Part shown: in pieces, positions 45,617-54,818 of the stretch | Position numbering within the stretch: the stretch's first letter is position 1 | How the letters are laid out: each line of letters begins with the position of its first letter | NCBI GenBank assembly: GCA_003116975.1 | Contig: BGKB01000152.1 | Span: 1-64,000, forward strand | Length of the DNA stretch: 64,000 nt | From: Aurantiochytrium sp. KH105 | Lineage: Eukaryota > Sar > Bigyra > Thraustochytrida > Thraustochytriidae | Reading direction: 5' to 3' | Notes under the pieces: generated by a model | Database searches by the model: none | What the model was told of the DNA's origin: nothing | The model's input: the letters and a program-made list of their open reading frames with translations, nothing else | Made by a program: the position numbers and the translations under genes

Positions 45617-47017
45617 ATGGACTCCGGAGGATACGACAAGCGCACCTTCTTCGACAAGGAGAAGAATGTGGGCGGCACCCATGGCCTCTACATGATCTTC
45701 TTCCTGCTCGAGCACGTGACCACGGTGGTCCCGGCGCTCTGCTTCATCCCGGCCGCCGGACTTACCTATGCCTTGAGCGGTGGCATTGCCATGTTCCTGG
45801 CCATGCTTGTGGCCGTGCCCGTGGTTGCGGTCACTGTCTTTGCGGTCACCATGGTTGCCCTCTCGCACGCCGAATTTCCGGACGCCCCCTGCGACTGGAC
45901 CAAGTACATTGACATCACCGACGCCAAGCTCGCCGCCAAGTACAAGGGCCGCAAGATCCCCATCGAGACCTTTGTGGACGCCTACATGTCGCAGCGCGCT
46001 GAGTTCGTGGCCGACCCTCTCGAGGTCTTCTGGCACCGCCACGAGGTCTTCCTCTTTTGCATTACCCTCGGCCACGCCAAGTTCTTCCTCACCAAGTTCA
46101 CGGGCCAGCTCATCCACCACACCCAGGCCGCCGACACCGCCGAAGTGCGCGATGTCTACGACCGCGGTAACGACTTTTACCGCTGGTTCCTCGGCCCCCG
46201 CATGATCTACACCAGCGGCATCTTCGAGTCCCAGGAGGAGTCCCTCGAGGACGCCCAGGACCGCAAGATGGACCTCGTCTGCCGCAAGACCCACATGAAG
46301 CCCGGCGACGAGCACCTCGATATTGGCTGCGGCTGGGGTACCCTCCTCGCCTTCGCCGCCAAGAACTACGGCACCAAGTCTACTGGCGTCACGCTCGCTC
46401 GCGAGCAGTGCAAGTGGGGTATGGACCAGGCCAAGGACTGGGGCGTCGAGGACCGCGTCCAGATGCTCTGCATGGACTACCGTGACATCCCCAAGAAGCA
46501 ATACAACGTCATCACCTCCCTCGAGATGATTGAGCACGTCGGCATCAAGAACGTCCAGAGCTTTCTCCTCCAGTGCAAGGACATGCTCGTCGACGACGGT
46601 CTCTTTTACCTTCAGCTCGCTGGTCTCCGCCGCGCTTGGCAGTTCGAGGACCTCATCTGGGGCCTCTTCATGGGCAGCTTTATCTTCCCCGGAGCCGACG
46701 CCTCGTGCCCGCTTGCCTTCATCACTAGCCAGGCCGAGCGCGCTGGCTTCGAGGTCCACAGCATGGAGAACTGCGGCGTCCACTACGCTCTTACCATCAA
46801 CCACTGGTACAACAACTGGCTCAGCAACAAGGACGAGGTCGTTGCCAAGTACGGACAATGGTGGTACCGTTGCTGGGTCGTCTTCCTTGCCTGGAGTGTC
46901 ATTGTCGCCTCGCAGGGCAGCTCGACCGTCTTTCTTCTTGTCCTGCACAAGAACACCTCCCGCTTCGAGCGCCGTGACACCTTCGTCGGCCCCTACCCGA
47001 TCGCCACGCAGCAGTAA
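45617..47017 (+). CDS. sphingolipid C9-methyltransferase (cyclopropane-synthase-like)
   Basis: A 466-residue protein. Residues 25-75 hold two membrane segments, and another hydrophobic stretch occurs at about 145-165. The SAM-dependent core follows: a VYDRGNDFYRWFLGPRMIYTSG-type region (seen as FLGPRMIYTSGI), the SAM motif LDIGCGWGTLLAF at about residue 234, CMDYRDIP and SLEMIEHVG, then the family-specific DLIWGLFMGSFIFPGADAS region and NHWYNNWLSN. The N-terminal membrane anchors and these late motifs distinguish fungal/protist glucosylceramide C9-methyltransferases from bacterial cyclopropane synthases. The enzyme adds a methyl at C9 of the sphingoid base of glucosylceramide, at the ER. Strong C/G-ending codon bias suggests high expression. 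ATG at 45617; convergent with the large DUF1765-like gene. Confidence 0.88.
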   Translation: MDSGGYDKRTFFDKEKNVGGTHGLYMIFFLLEHVTTVVPALCFIPAAGLTYALSGGIAMFLAMLVAVPVVAVTVFAVTMVALSHAEFPDAPCDWTKYIDITDAKLAAKYKGRKIPIETFVDAYMSQRAEFVADPLEVFWHRHEVFLFCITLGHAKFFLTKFTGQLIHHTQAADTAEVRDVYDRGNDFYRWFLGPRMIYTSGIFESQEESLEDAQDRKMDLVCRKTHMKPGDEHLDIGCGWGTLLAFAAKNYGTKSTGVTLAREQCKWGMDQAKDWGVEDRVQMLCMDYRDIPKKQYNVITSLEMIEHVGIKNVQSFLLQCKDMLVDDGLFYLQLAGLRRAWQFEDLIWGLFMGSFIFPGADASCPLAFITSQAERAGFEVHSMENCGVHYALTINHWYNNWLSNKDEVVAKYGQWWYRCWVVFLAWSVIVASQGSSTVFLLVLHKNTSRFERRDTFVGPYPIATQQ

Positions 47018-48523
47018 ATTTACTCGGCGCGAAGAACACTGCGCAACGATGGCATTATTTTCGCATCTGTCACCTTGGGGACTTTCCCAGAATAGCTGGC
47101 TCTAGTGAGGAAACAGCGCGCGTTTCCTAACCCAAACAAGCTTTTTTCTCGTTTTGCGAACACGTCTTTTCACCTCTTCTCCCTTGCTCATTGCAATGTA
47201 TAAGTGTGCACGTCGACTCCGCACTGCGATGGCCTCGCCCGAGATTCATCGTGTGAAATGTCGGGCAATGCTTGCACAAGTCAAAGGGCATTCCACGAAA
47301 ACGCAAGGGGAAAGCTCATTATACTTTTCCATTTTTCGTTTAGATCCAATTGTTCTCTTTTGATATTCTTGTGTACGCTACAGAAACCCTCGATGGGCTT
47401 TGCGGGCCACAAGTTCCGAAATATTGGGAGCGTTGCAGCCCGACCTGGATAGTCTTTGCATGAATTTATCTCACAAAAACTTCCGCAGACGGAGCGTAGC
47501 GATGCCGCGTCGTCGCAACACCGCGAAATTCTTTCTCAAGCCAGCATTCTGAAGATGACGGTCGCATCGCATTCGCTTGACATGGATCTCGTCCGCGATG
47601 ACGCGCGAAAGCTTGTCCAATAGCCATTGCGGGTTCGAAACGATCTTATCTTGCAAGGCGTCTGTTGCACGGAAATGTACTAGCAGGCCGAGCTCGCGGG
47701 AAAAGCTCCTGGTAACTCTTCAGGGCGTTCATTTGACCGCGAAGAGTCAATCAAGAAGAGGGCGTCAACGTGCAACGGTGGACACCTCTCAGGTTTCTCA
47801 CCGAAACGAGGGACACCATCGTTTTTGCTTCGCGAGCGCGAGTAGCTGTCGCCGCGACCGCTGGCACCCAGCATAGAGTTGGCGGACTTCGCGACTCGCT
47901 CTGCAGAGCCGCCGAAGCGTTCCGTGGCAGCGCGATGAGAGAGACTGTGAAGGCGCAGGAGGAGGCTCCGCTGAGCATGGATGGACCACCGCGATGGGAG
48001 GGAGAGCACGTGGTCGCACGAGCGGCATAGCTCACGAACTTGCAGCGGTCGCGAGAATGGCATGCAGCTGCTCGGGCTTTGCGAGCCTGACTGCCACATT
48101 ACCCTCTAGCGCCTTTGTCCGCGTGTTTGGCAATTGGGAGTGCGGATTCCCCTTGCGGCGAGCTGGGTGCCACCCTGCTAAACTGCCATTTTTCGCGGGA
48201 GAGCGGTTCCCCCGGGCAAGATACGGAACCGTACGCGCGCGAAGGCAAGCTCAAGCAACCTCAATCGAGCGAAGCGGGCTTGAACGAGGCCTTAAGCACT
48301 CACGAGGGAACATGAGTGACTGGCTCGTAGAAAGCCAATTAGGCAACCGGGAATCGAGTTCATGATGAAGGAATGAATTGAAGTGAATCTAACATCAAGT
48401 CTGACAGGAGGCGAAACATCTCACAACATTGAATCATCATTATTCCGGAGAACGACAACGCTACTAAATCCTTGCTCTCTTCCTCTTTTATTTTCGGTTC
48501 GTTTTAGTGTGGCTTTTGCAGAG
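47018..48523. other. convergent intergenic region, 1.5 kb
   Basis: 3' flanks of the methyltransferase and the DUF1765-like gene. Several frames of 60-140 codons are open on both strands (for example 47680-48099), but none shows a domain or signal peptide. I see no tRNA or repeat of note. Confidence 0.45.
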
Positions 48524-51500
48524 TTAGCGATAGCCACCCGCCTGAGGGCCAGATGGCTGAAAGTGAGCAATGCCTCCATAGACCTTCATCTCACCGCGAT
48601 CCATCACTGTGACGCTCCACTCCAGCACCGGAGAATGGACCTTGGGGTCCAAAGAGTTTAGCCAGATGCGCTTGAACTTGGTCACGGAAGGGACAGCGTA
48701 GGCACGCAAATACAGAGGCCAATGCGTCTCATTAATGAGCTTGAGATCCTTGGAGAGCTCGCGCTCAAGGTCAGCCTTGGCCTCTTTCGGCGAAGTCACC
48801 GAGTCAGCGTTGAGCACGGCCTCAATTGCCGGATCAGGATGCGAACGTGGCGAGGTTACATCGTCTGCCCCATCGAGGCTCTCGCCACGGGCTGGCTTGG
48901 TTGGCGGACGCACGCTCGAGTCAGACGCACTGTGCACAATTGCAGACGTGCTGGCCGCAGAAGGTCGTTCCAGCGATCGCGACAGCTCCGAAACGATGCG
49001 CGTCACATCGTCCGAGCTTCGCGTCCGCAAAATCTCGCCATCGTCAAGGTAAGCGTTCCTTGTGCCCGTATGCTCCTTGACGGGAACTGGAATGTTCTCC
49101 TTCGAGCCGCGCCGCTTAAAGAATGACTTGCTATGGTGACCGGATCCAGCGCCACCGCCTTGACTAGATGGCGTCGTCGGGACCGACCTTGCGCCCTCGC
49201 CGTTCCGCATCGGATCGTACTCATCCTCGAACTGTCGATGCAAGGATTTCCCCAAAAGATACTGCGATCGGACCGTGTTCGAGTCCACGCAATTGCGCTG
49301 CGTCCACCGGTCCTCGATCGGGGCATCGGGTTTCCACAGACGATCCCACATGGTCGGCTCCACGGAAAGCAGCGCAATGCGCACGGCGGCCAGAATGCGT
49401 CGCAAACTTTCTGTGCGCTCGAGTGAGCGGCACATTCGAAAAGCAAGGAGAGTGTGCATAAAATGGCGCACTTCCTCCTGCCAATGGAAAAAGAGCTGCA
49501 CAAACAAGGTCGGCTTGTTCTCTTCGTGACCCCCGGCACTGTAGCGAATTACATCCATACCAAAGACGCTCGTTTCGCGCGCAACCGTGGAGACGTGCAA
49601 ATGGTGATCATTCGCGCCGTGGTGCGTAAAATCCGGGTCTTCCTCGTACTTGGCCAGCAGCATGGTTCGCACACGGTCCTGAAAGGATAGTGGGAAGGAT
49701 CGCCAGTGGTTATAGATGAACTCGAGCGTCTTGAGCACGACTTGAAAGTGATCCTGATGCAAGAGCACCCAGAGCATGTGCGCCAAAAGTTTAAACTCAA
49801 ATGCGCTCGGCAAAAGAGGCGGCGTGTCCGCGTAAAGGTACGAGAACCAATTGCACTTGGAGCGGTCGTTGTTCACCGTGATTCCGCCCGGAAGACGGTT
49901 TTCGGCTTCCGAACGTTTAAACTTGCGACGCACCACGTCCAAGTGCGGGTAGTAAATGCATACCGTGTCAAAATCCCAGGCCGAGACGTAGGGCTCCGGC
50001 GATGGTACCGCGTGAACGCCTCGAGAAGACATTGCCGGGAGTTTTGCAGCCTCGTTCGACAGCGTTCCGGCCGCGCGCAATTGCGCCATGGGTGCGGGCG
50101 GTGGCGCAACGTCAATATGGTGCCGCGCATCCGTGGACTCGTGGCGCTTGATTTTTACCTCGTTGAGCGACTCGAGCACCTTGGTCTTGGACTCCTGATG
50201 AGACTCTTCCATGCGAGTAAAGAACAAGGACCGCGCCTTGCTCATGGCCATATCGGCAGACAATGCCGTGTGCGGACCGTCGCTTCGCAGCACCTTGGCC
50301 GCCACGAAACGTCCTGGCCAGCCGTGAACCGTGGAAAACCATGCCGACAGCAGATCAATGGTGGTCGTGACCGAGTCGAGATCAAAGACGTTGGTCTTGG
50401 GAATGATGATGTTGCCAAAGGGCGTCACCAGATTGTTATCCACAAGAAGCAAGAGACTGAGCTTGCGAAGCGATTCAGGGTACTCTTTGGGCTCACGTCG
50501 CCGCAGCTCGAGTAAAAAGGCCTTCAAGATCTGCTTGTAGCCAGGAATATTGTGCCAACGGATCCCACTTTTGAACGTGCGACCCTCAAAGTTCTCCGTG
50601 GACTGCGTCGCCAAGACGCCCAGGGTGTCAAGCACATAGGTTATCCACTCCGAAGAGTACATGAAGAAAAAGTGCCCATGCTTTTGCACGCGTCGAAGCC
50701 AGAGCGGCGCCTGATAATTACCGTCCTTGGTTGTTCCCATGGGCAGTACCGCCTCCTGCTTTTCAAGAGCTGCACGCCCGTACAGCTTTTCCAGATTGCG
50801 ATGGAAACCACGCCAGTTCAAAAGCATTTCGTTGTCGGCCTGGCCAATCCTCACGCGATCAAGCTGAACGCGCTCCGCTACCTCCGCAATGTCTACGCCC
50901 TCAGCCTGCGCCGCCTGTGCGGCAGCTTCGTCGGCCTGCGCAGACGCTCCAGACAGAGAATCATTGCTATCAAAAGACTCACCGTTCGAGCTTCCTCGCT
51001 TGCCGGTGCGGCTCGAATGCGGCGTGGTCATGAAGTTGTCCGTCAGCGAGTACCAACCCGCATTCCACTCGGGATGCAAGAACTTGCGGCCATCGCTCCG
51101 CAGGACGCGCCGTAGCGCCTTCGATCGCGCCCACTCTTTGATGGACGCCTCGTTGTCCGGCAAAATTGCTTGATACAGCAACTGCCCAAACTTGGGCAGC
51201 CGGAACGACATGATGGCCACGACACGCGCACAAAAAAGGCGCAGTTCGGGAAATCCGCCCTTCAGACTCAATTTCTTGAGCGTCCAGCCAAGCGTGCGGT
51301 AGCACACGTCGCGGTATTGCAAAAAGAAGCGCGCCACCTCAGAGTCCTTATCGTGGCGCGACGTGCTGTCACGAGGCGCCATCATGAACTCCCCGAGTTC
51401 GCCGCGCTTCATAATCGCCACTAGTACGTCGAAAAAGAGAATTCGGATCGAAAAGGTGGCGGCATCAAGCCACTCCAGCAGAAGCTCCCACAGAGCCACC

Positions 51501-53551
51501 AGCATATACTGCACCCGCAAAAGCTCCTCCGTGCTTACATATAGAAACGAGATCATTGACTCCTTCTCCGTGCGCCCCAACACTTGAAGTAGCTCCGAGC
51601 ACGTACGCACAAACGAATTGTGCATGGTCACCTGTTCCGTTCGCGAGCGAACGTGCGGGACCTCGTGCGGGTTGGTCTTGAGGTTCTTTTTCAGGGCCTC
51701 AACCGCGTCGCGGAGCCGTCGTGCGCTCTGCGAAGTGAGCTGGTCCCCTGGCGTCGCGTTCGCCCCGCCAAGCATGATGCGCTGCAGAAACGTCGGCCGC
51801 TCCTCGTTCTCGGTCATGACAATGGGCGAAACAAGTTCGACGCCCTTTTCTGTCAAGACACCGTGGCCCAGCTGCACCGAGCCGGGAAGCGGATCAAAAC
51901 ATGTCACGCACCGCATCTCGCCTACGTGCTTGCCGAAAAGAACGAGTTCGCGTAGGATCGATACAGACGCCGGATGAATAAAGTTCTTGCGGCCAGCCTC
52001 GCTCAGGTCGTCAAAGCAATGACACCGGTCCTGATCCACTTGTGCGAGCTCAAAGAGCTGCTCAATTGGAACCCAGCATTCGCCAACGAGCTGCGCGTCC
52101 TGCTCCGCCAACGGGGTTTCGGGCGCCTGGCCGGCCCCAGTGCCCATCCCCGGTCCCGTGCTTTTCGTGCCAACAGACCGCTGGCCATCCGAAGCATCCT
52201 CGTGATGCGACGCAGAGTCCGACATTGTTTCCGGATCGTCTACCTTGACTTCATAGACTGAGAATTCAATGGTGCCTGCAAGAAAAGAACGGAAGCGCGT
52301 CTCATCCGTTTCTCGAATCTTGGGCAGGGCTTTGTGCAGCCAACGCACCTTGTACGACTCGCCGACAGCGTCCATTTGCGGGATCATGGCTTTGCGCGAC
52401 TCGAACACCAAGGGCTTTTCGCCATCCGTGCGAAAGAGCTTGTAGCGCAAAATGTACTTGCGGGTTTTGTCCTCAACAAATGCTGTGCTTTTCAGCTTTT
52501 CCAGCACATCTCGCTTCTCCATTTGCAGGAGTGTTTTGCTGATGCGTTGCACGTCGGATTTATCTGAAGCTGCAGACTCTGTGCGCGGTCGCTCAGCAGA
52601 CACCTCGTCAACATTGTCCGTTATCGTGTCTTGTTGTGCAAGCGGCTCATACGTGAGAACCACGTCAGAGAGGGCCAAGCTCCAGTGCGCGTACTGGGTG
52701 ATGCGGCAATTGTAGCTGAGTCGTTTCGTCTCGCCCGTGCTCTCTTCGTCCTTGAGAACAAAAACGTGATGCACAGGTCCGCTCATGACGCGCTCGAGTC
52801 CGAGTCGGTACGAGCCGACCTTCCACACCTCTTTTTCACGTAGGTGATGCTTCCGCACGGCAAAACAGTTGATCACGAGCATGTTGAGCTCGTCGTGCGA
52901 GTCGCCGCTCTTGTGCTCGCCCTTGTCGAGGCGCCGCACGACACTGTCATGCAGCGCTGTCATGGAGTCGCTGTACAGCTGCAGAGCTGTATTTTCCTTC
53001 CAGTCAAAGTGCAGCACGGAGCTGTTCCACACACAGCCCTTGGAGTCCGAGGATCCTGCCGACGTTTCAGGAGTCGTTAGCTTTTCGCCAGCCCAGATGA
53101 ACTCGAGGTAGAACTCGAGACCCGGTTGCCGAAAGATGCTTCCGCGGGCCTTCATGTGGCTAATGTAAATTTCGTAGCGCGCCTCCTCCTCGTGTCTAAA
53201 ATCCTCTGCCGGCAGTTCTTTGATCTTTTCACGGTCCTCCGCGTCGATGCTGTCCATATTATGTATTTTTTCTTCCTTCGAGGATGATGGGCTCCCGCCA
53301 TCTTCGTCGGACGCGTGTTTTGTCGAATTCGGTGGCGGCGTTGGTCTCGACCTCGGCCCGTTGCTGTTTCTCCCCCCCACTCTCTTAGTGATCACCTCCA
53401 TTCGCTCCAACGTCTGTCCTGGCTTGTGGGTGTGCGCAGCCTGGTGCGCCATTGGCCCTGCGCCTCGCTCTACGGGCATTTCATCCTCTTTGAGCGTGGA
53501 CGCCGCGCCCTGCCCGCTCTTGTCCACGGGCTTGGCGCACGTGCACCCCAT
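48524..53551 (-). CDS. large lipid-anchored DUF1765-like helical protein
   Basis: A 1675-residue protein. The N-terminus MGCTCAKP is a strong dual-acylation signal, with Gly2 for myristoylation and Cys3/Cys5 for palmitoylation, so membrane attachment is likely. Residues 20-120 are disordered. About 130-340 is a beta-rich stretch that may be a C2-like domain. The middle (about 600-1420) is largely helical. About 1290-1420 includes VVLKTLEFIYNHWRSFP and LFFHWQEEVRHFMHTLLAFRMC. This closing Trp/His, Val-Arg, Leu-Leu pattern resembles the fungal/protist DUF1765 family, whose function is poorly known. A Ser-rich tail contains basic segments, and the last 60 residues return to a folded domain. ATG at 53551; divergent from the DCAF4-like gene. 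Confidence 0.7.
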   Translation of the reverse strand: MGCTCAKPVDKSGQGAASTLKEDEMPVERGAGPMAHQAAHTHKPGQTLERMEVITKRVGGRNSNGPRSRPTPPPNSTKHASDEDGGSPSSSKEEKIHNMDSIDAEDREKIKELPAEDFRHEEEARYEIYISHMKARGSIFRQPGLEFYLEFIWAGEKLTTPETSAGSSDSKGCVWNSSVLHFDWKENTALQLYSDSMTALHDSVVRRLDKGEHKSGDSHDELNMLVINCFAVRKHHLREKEVWKVGSYRLGLERVMSGPVHHVFVLKDEESTGETKRLSYNCRITQYAHWSLALSDVVLTYEPLAQQDTITDNVDEVSAERPRTESAASDKSDVQRISKTLLQMEKRDVLEKLKSTAFVEDKTRKYILRYKLFRTDGEKPLVFESRKAMIPQMDAVGESYKVRWLHKALPKIRETDETRFRSFLAGTIEFSVYEVKVDDPETMSDSASHHEDASDGQRSVGTKSTGPGMGTGAGQAPETPLAEQDAQLVGECWVPIEQLFELAQVDQDRCHCFDDLSEAGRKNFIHPASVSILRELVLFGKHVGEMRCVTCFDPLPGSVQLGHGVLTEKGVELVSPIVMTENEERPTFLQRIMLGGANATPGDQLTSQSARRLRDAVEALKKNLKTNPHEVPHVRSRTEQVTMHNSFVRTCSELLQVLGRTEKESMISFLYVSTEELLRVQYMLVALWELLLEWLDAATFSIRILFFDVLVAIMKRGELGEFMMAPRDSTSRHDKDSEVARFFLQYRDVCYRTLGWTLKKLSLKGGFPELRLFCARVVAIMSFRLPKFGQLLYQAILPDNEASIKEWARSKALRRVLRSDGRKFLHPEWNAGWYSLTDNFMTTPHSSRTGKRGSSNGESFDSNDSLSGASAQADEAAAQAAQAEGVDIAEVAERVQLDRVRIGQADNEMLLNWRGFHRNLEKLYGRAALEKQEAVLPMGTTKDGNYQAPLWLRRVQKHGHFFFMYSSEWITYVLDTLGVLATQSTENFEGRTFKSGIRWHNIPGYKQILKAFLLELRRREPKEYPESLRKLSLLLLVDNNLVTPFGNIIIPKTNVFDLDSVTTTIDLLSAWFSTVHGWPGRFVAAKVLRSDGPHTALSADMAMSKARSLFFTRMEESHQESKTKVLESLNEVKIKRHESTDARHHIDVAPPPAPMAQLRAAGTLSNEAAKLPAMSSRGVHAVPSPEPYVSAWDFDTVCIYYPHLDVVRRKFKRSEAENRLPGGITVNNDRSKCNWFSYLYADTPPLLPSAFEFKLLAHMLWVLLHQDHFQVVLKTLEFIYNHWRSFPLSFQDRVRTMLLAKYEEDPDFTHHGANDHHLHVSTVARETSVFGMDVIRYSAGGHEENKPTLFVQLFFHWQEEVRHFMHTLLAFRMCRSLERTESLRRILAAVRIALLSVEPTMWDRLWKPDAPIEDRWTQRNCVDSNTVRSQYLLGKSLHRQFEDEYDPMRNGEGARSVPTTPSSQGGGAGSGHHSKSFFKRRGSKENIPVPVKEHTGTRNAYLDDGEILRTRSSDDVTRIVSELSRSLERPSAASTSAIVHSASDSSVRPPTKPARGESLDGADDVTSPRSHPDPAIEAVLNADSVTSPKEAKADLERELSKDLKLINETHWPLYLRAYAVPSVTKFKRIWLNSLDPKVHSPVLEWSVTVMDRGEMKVYGGIAHFQPSGPQAGGYR

Positions 53552-53655
53552 CTTTCCTCACCTCGCGCCCAGTCTCTTGATTTTTTGGCAAGGGCGTCGG
53601 CCGAGATTCTTTTTCCGCCCGAATTTGCTTTGCTTCGAGCTTTGTTCTGCTTTGC

Positions 53656-53692
53656 GCTCTGCTCCGCTCTGCTCCGCTCTGCTCCGCTCTGC
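53656..53692. repeat. 10-bp tandem repeat (GCTCTGCTCC)n
   Basis: Nearly four copies, 105 bases upstream of the DUF1765-like gene. Confidence 0.9.
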
Positions 53693-53918
53693 GAGCCCGC
53701 GCTCGCGCTCGCGCTCGCGCGCTGATGTGCGCCTGCCTTGCTGTCGTTCACCGCCACCCAGCTCAGCTCGCTCCACAACGGCGCGGCCGGGACGTCCCTC
53801 CAGGAAGCCGCTCGCGGCAGGCCGGTCCCTCGGCTCCTTCCCCTCCTTGGCCCGCGCGGGAGTCGCGAGCGGCGCCGCACAGGGCCCGCGGCAGCTCGCC
53901 GTCCTTGCGCCCGCCCTG

Positions 53919-53943
53919 GAGCTCGAGCTCGAGCTCGAGCTCG
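53919..53943. repeat. (GAGCTC)4 palindromic repeat
   Basis: Four copies of a self-complementary hexamer. Confidence 0.9.
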
Positions 53944-54256
53944 CTTGTCGTCGTCGTCGACCTCGTCCTCGTCGCGGCCTCTGCTTGCGGCGGCGGCGCG
54001 TCGGCCGATCGGCCTCGGCAAAGAGCCTCGCCCGCTCGCTCCTCGGTTCGCCGCGCGGACGCGCCAGCGCGGCGGGCGCGCGCGGCGGGGGCGCTCCCCT
54101 CGCGGCCGGCCGGCCGGCGCGGCGAGGGCGGGGGCGCGCGCGGCGAGGGCGGAGAGGCGGCGCGCGCGGGCGGCGGAGGCGGACTCGCGCGAAGCGGGTT
54201 TGCGCCTGCGGCACTGCACGCACTCGCTGTTCAAAGACAAGCACTTCCCTGCCACA

Positions 54257-54351
54257 TTTCAAATTCAAATCCAAATTCAAACCCAAGTTCAAATCCAAGT
54301 CCAAGTTCAAATCCAAATTCAAATCCAAAGTCAAAAAATCCAAATTCAAAT
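54257..54351. repeat. degenerate CAAATTCAAATC minisatellite
   Basis: About 95 bases of six- and twelve-base CAAATC/CAAATT/CAAGTT units, an AT-rich island between GC-rich blocks. Confidence 0.88.
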
Positions 54352-54612
54352 CATCGCGACAACCACCACTGACACTGGCCGGGACCCCCCCCCCCCATTG
54401 GCGCGAGCGAGCGCAAGTGCAGAATGGCACCGCTCACAATGCATTATGCCGCCGTCGCAAGTCGGCAGTTTCCGCGCCACACGGCGCTAAGGGGGGCTAA
54501 GATTCAAACACGGCGCGAAGGCAGGTCGCAAGTGGGGTAATTGGGCCGCAAACACGCTATAGACCGCCGCGAAATGAGCCTTTCGCGCCGCAAAGTGGAA
54601 CCAGCTTGGGGT

Positions 54613-54632
54613 GATCGATCGATCGATCGATC
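54613..54632. repeat. (GATC)5 repeat
   Basis: Five GATC units, 190 bases upstream of the DCAF4-like gene. Confidence 0.9.
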
Positions 54633-54818
54633 GCCCGCGCTGGGAGCAGGCAGAAGTTTTCGTTCAACTTTGCTGCAAAACATCCTCGAGACCGCGTAGC
54701 GCGGCGCAGCGCGGCGGAGGAGCCAGCCATTGCTGCCATTTTCGAGAGCTCTTCCCTCTCCGCGTGCCGTTCTTGCGGTGCAGGCTCTCTAGCCTCGAGA
54801 GAGTTGAGCTCACCACAC

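Larger units (their letters stand above)
53552..54818. other. divergent repeat-rich intergenic region
   Basis: Shared upstream of the DUF1765-like (-) and DCAF4-like (+) genes. It holds a 10-base CT-rich tandem, GAGCTC repeats, a very GC-rich block (about 54050-54190), a CAAATTC minisatellite, a run of twelve C (54385-54396) and a GATC repeat. Multi-frame ORFs across it are low-complexity. Confidence 0.6.

Noticed and set aside
47625..47660. GGGTTCGAAAC-like word considered as a tRNA T-arm
   Set aside because: Flanking bases do not pair into a T stem and no acceptor or anticodon arm is found.
47680..48099. 139-codon minus-strand ORF between the methyltransferase and DUF1765-like genes
   Set aside because: No domain, no signal peptide and several competing frames; composition is not convincing.
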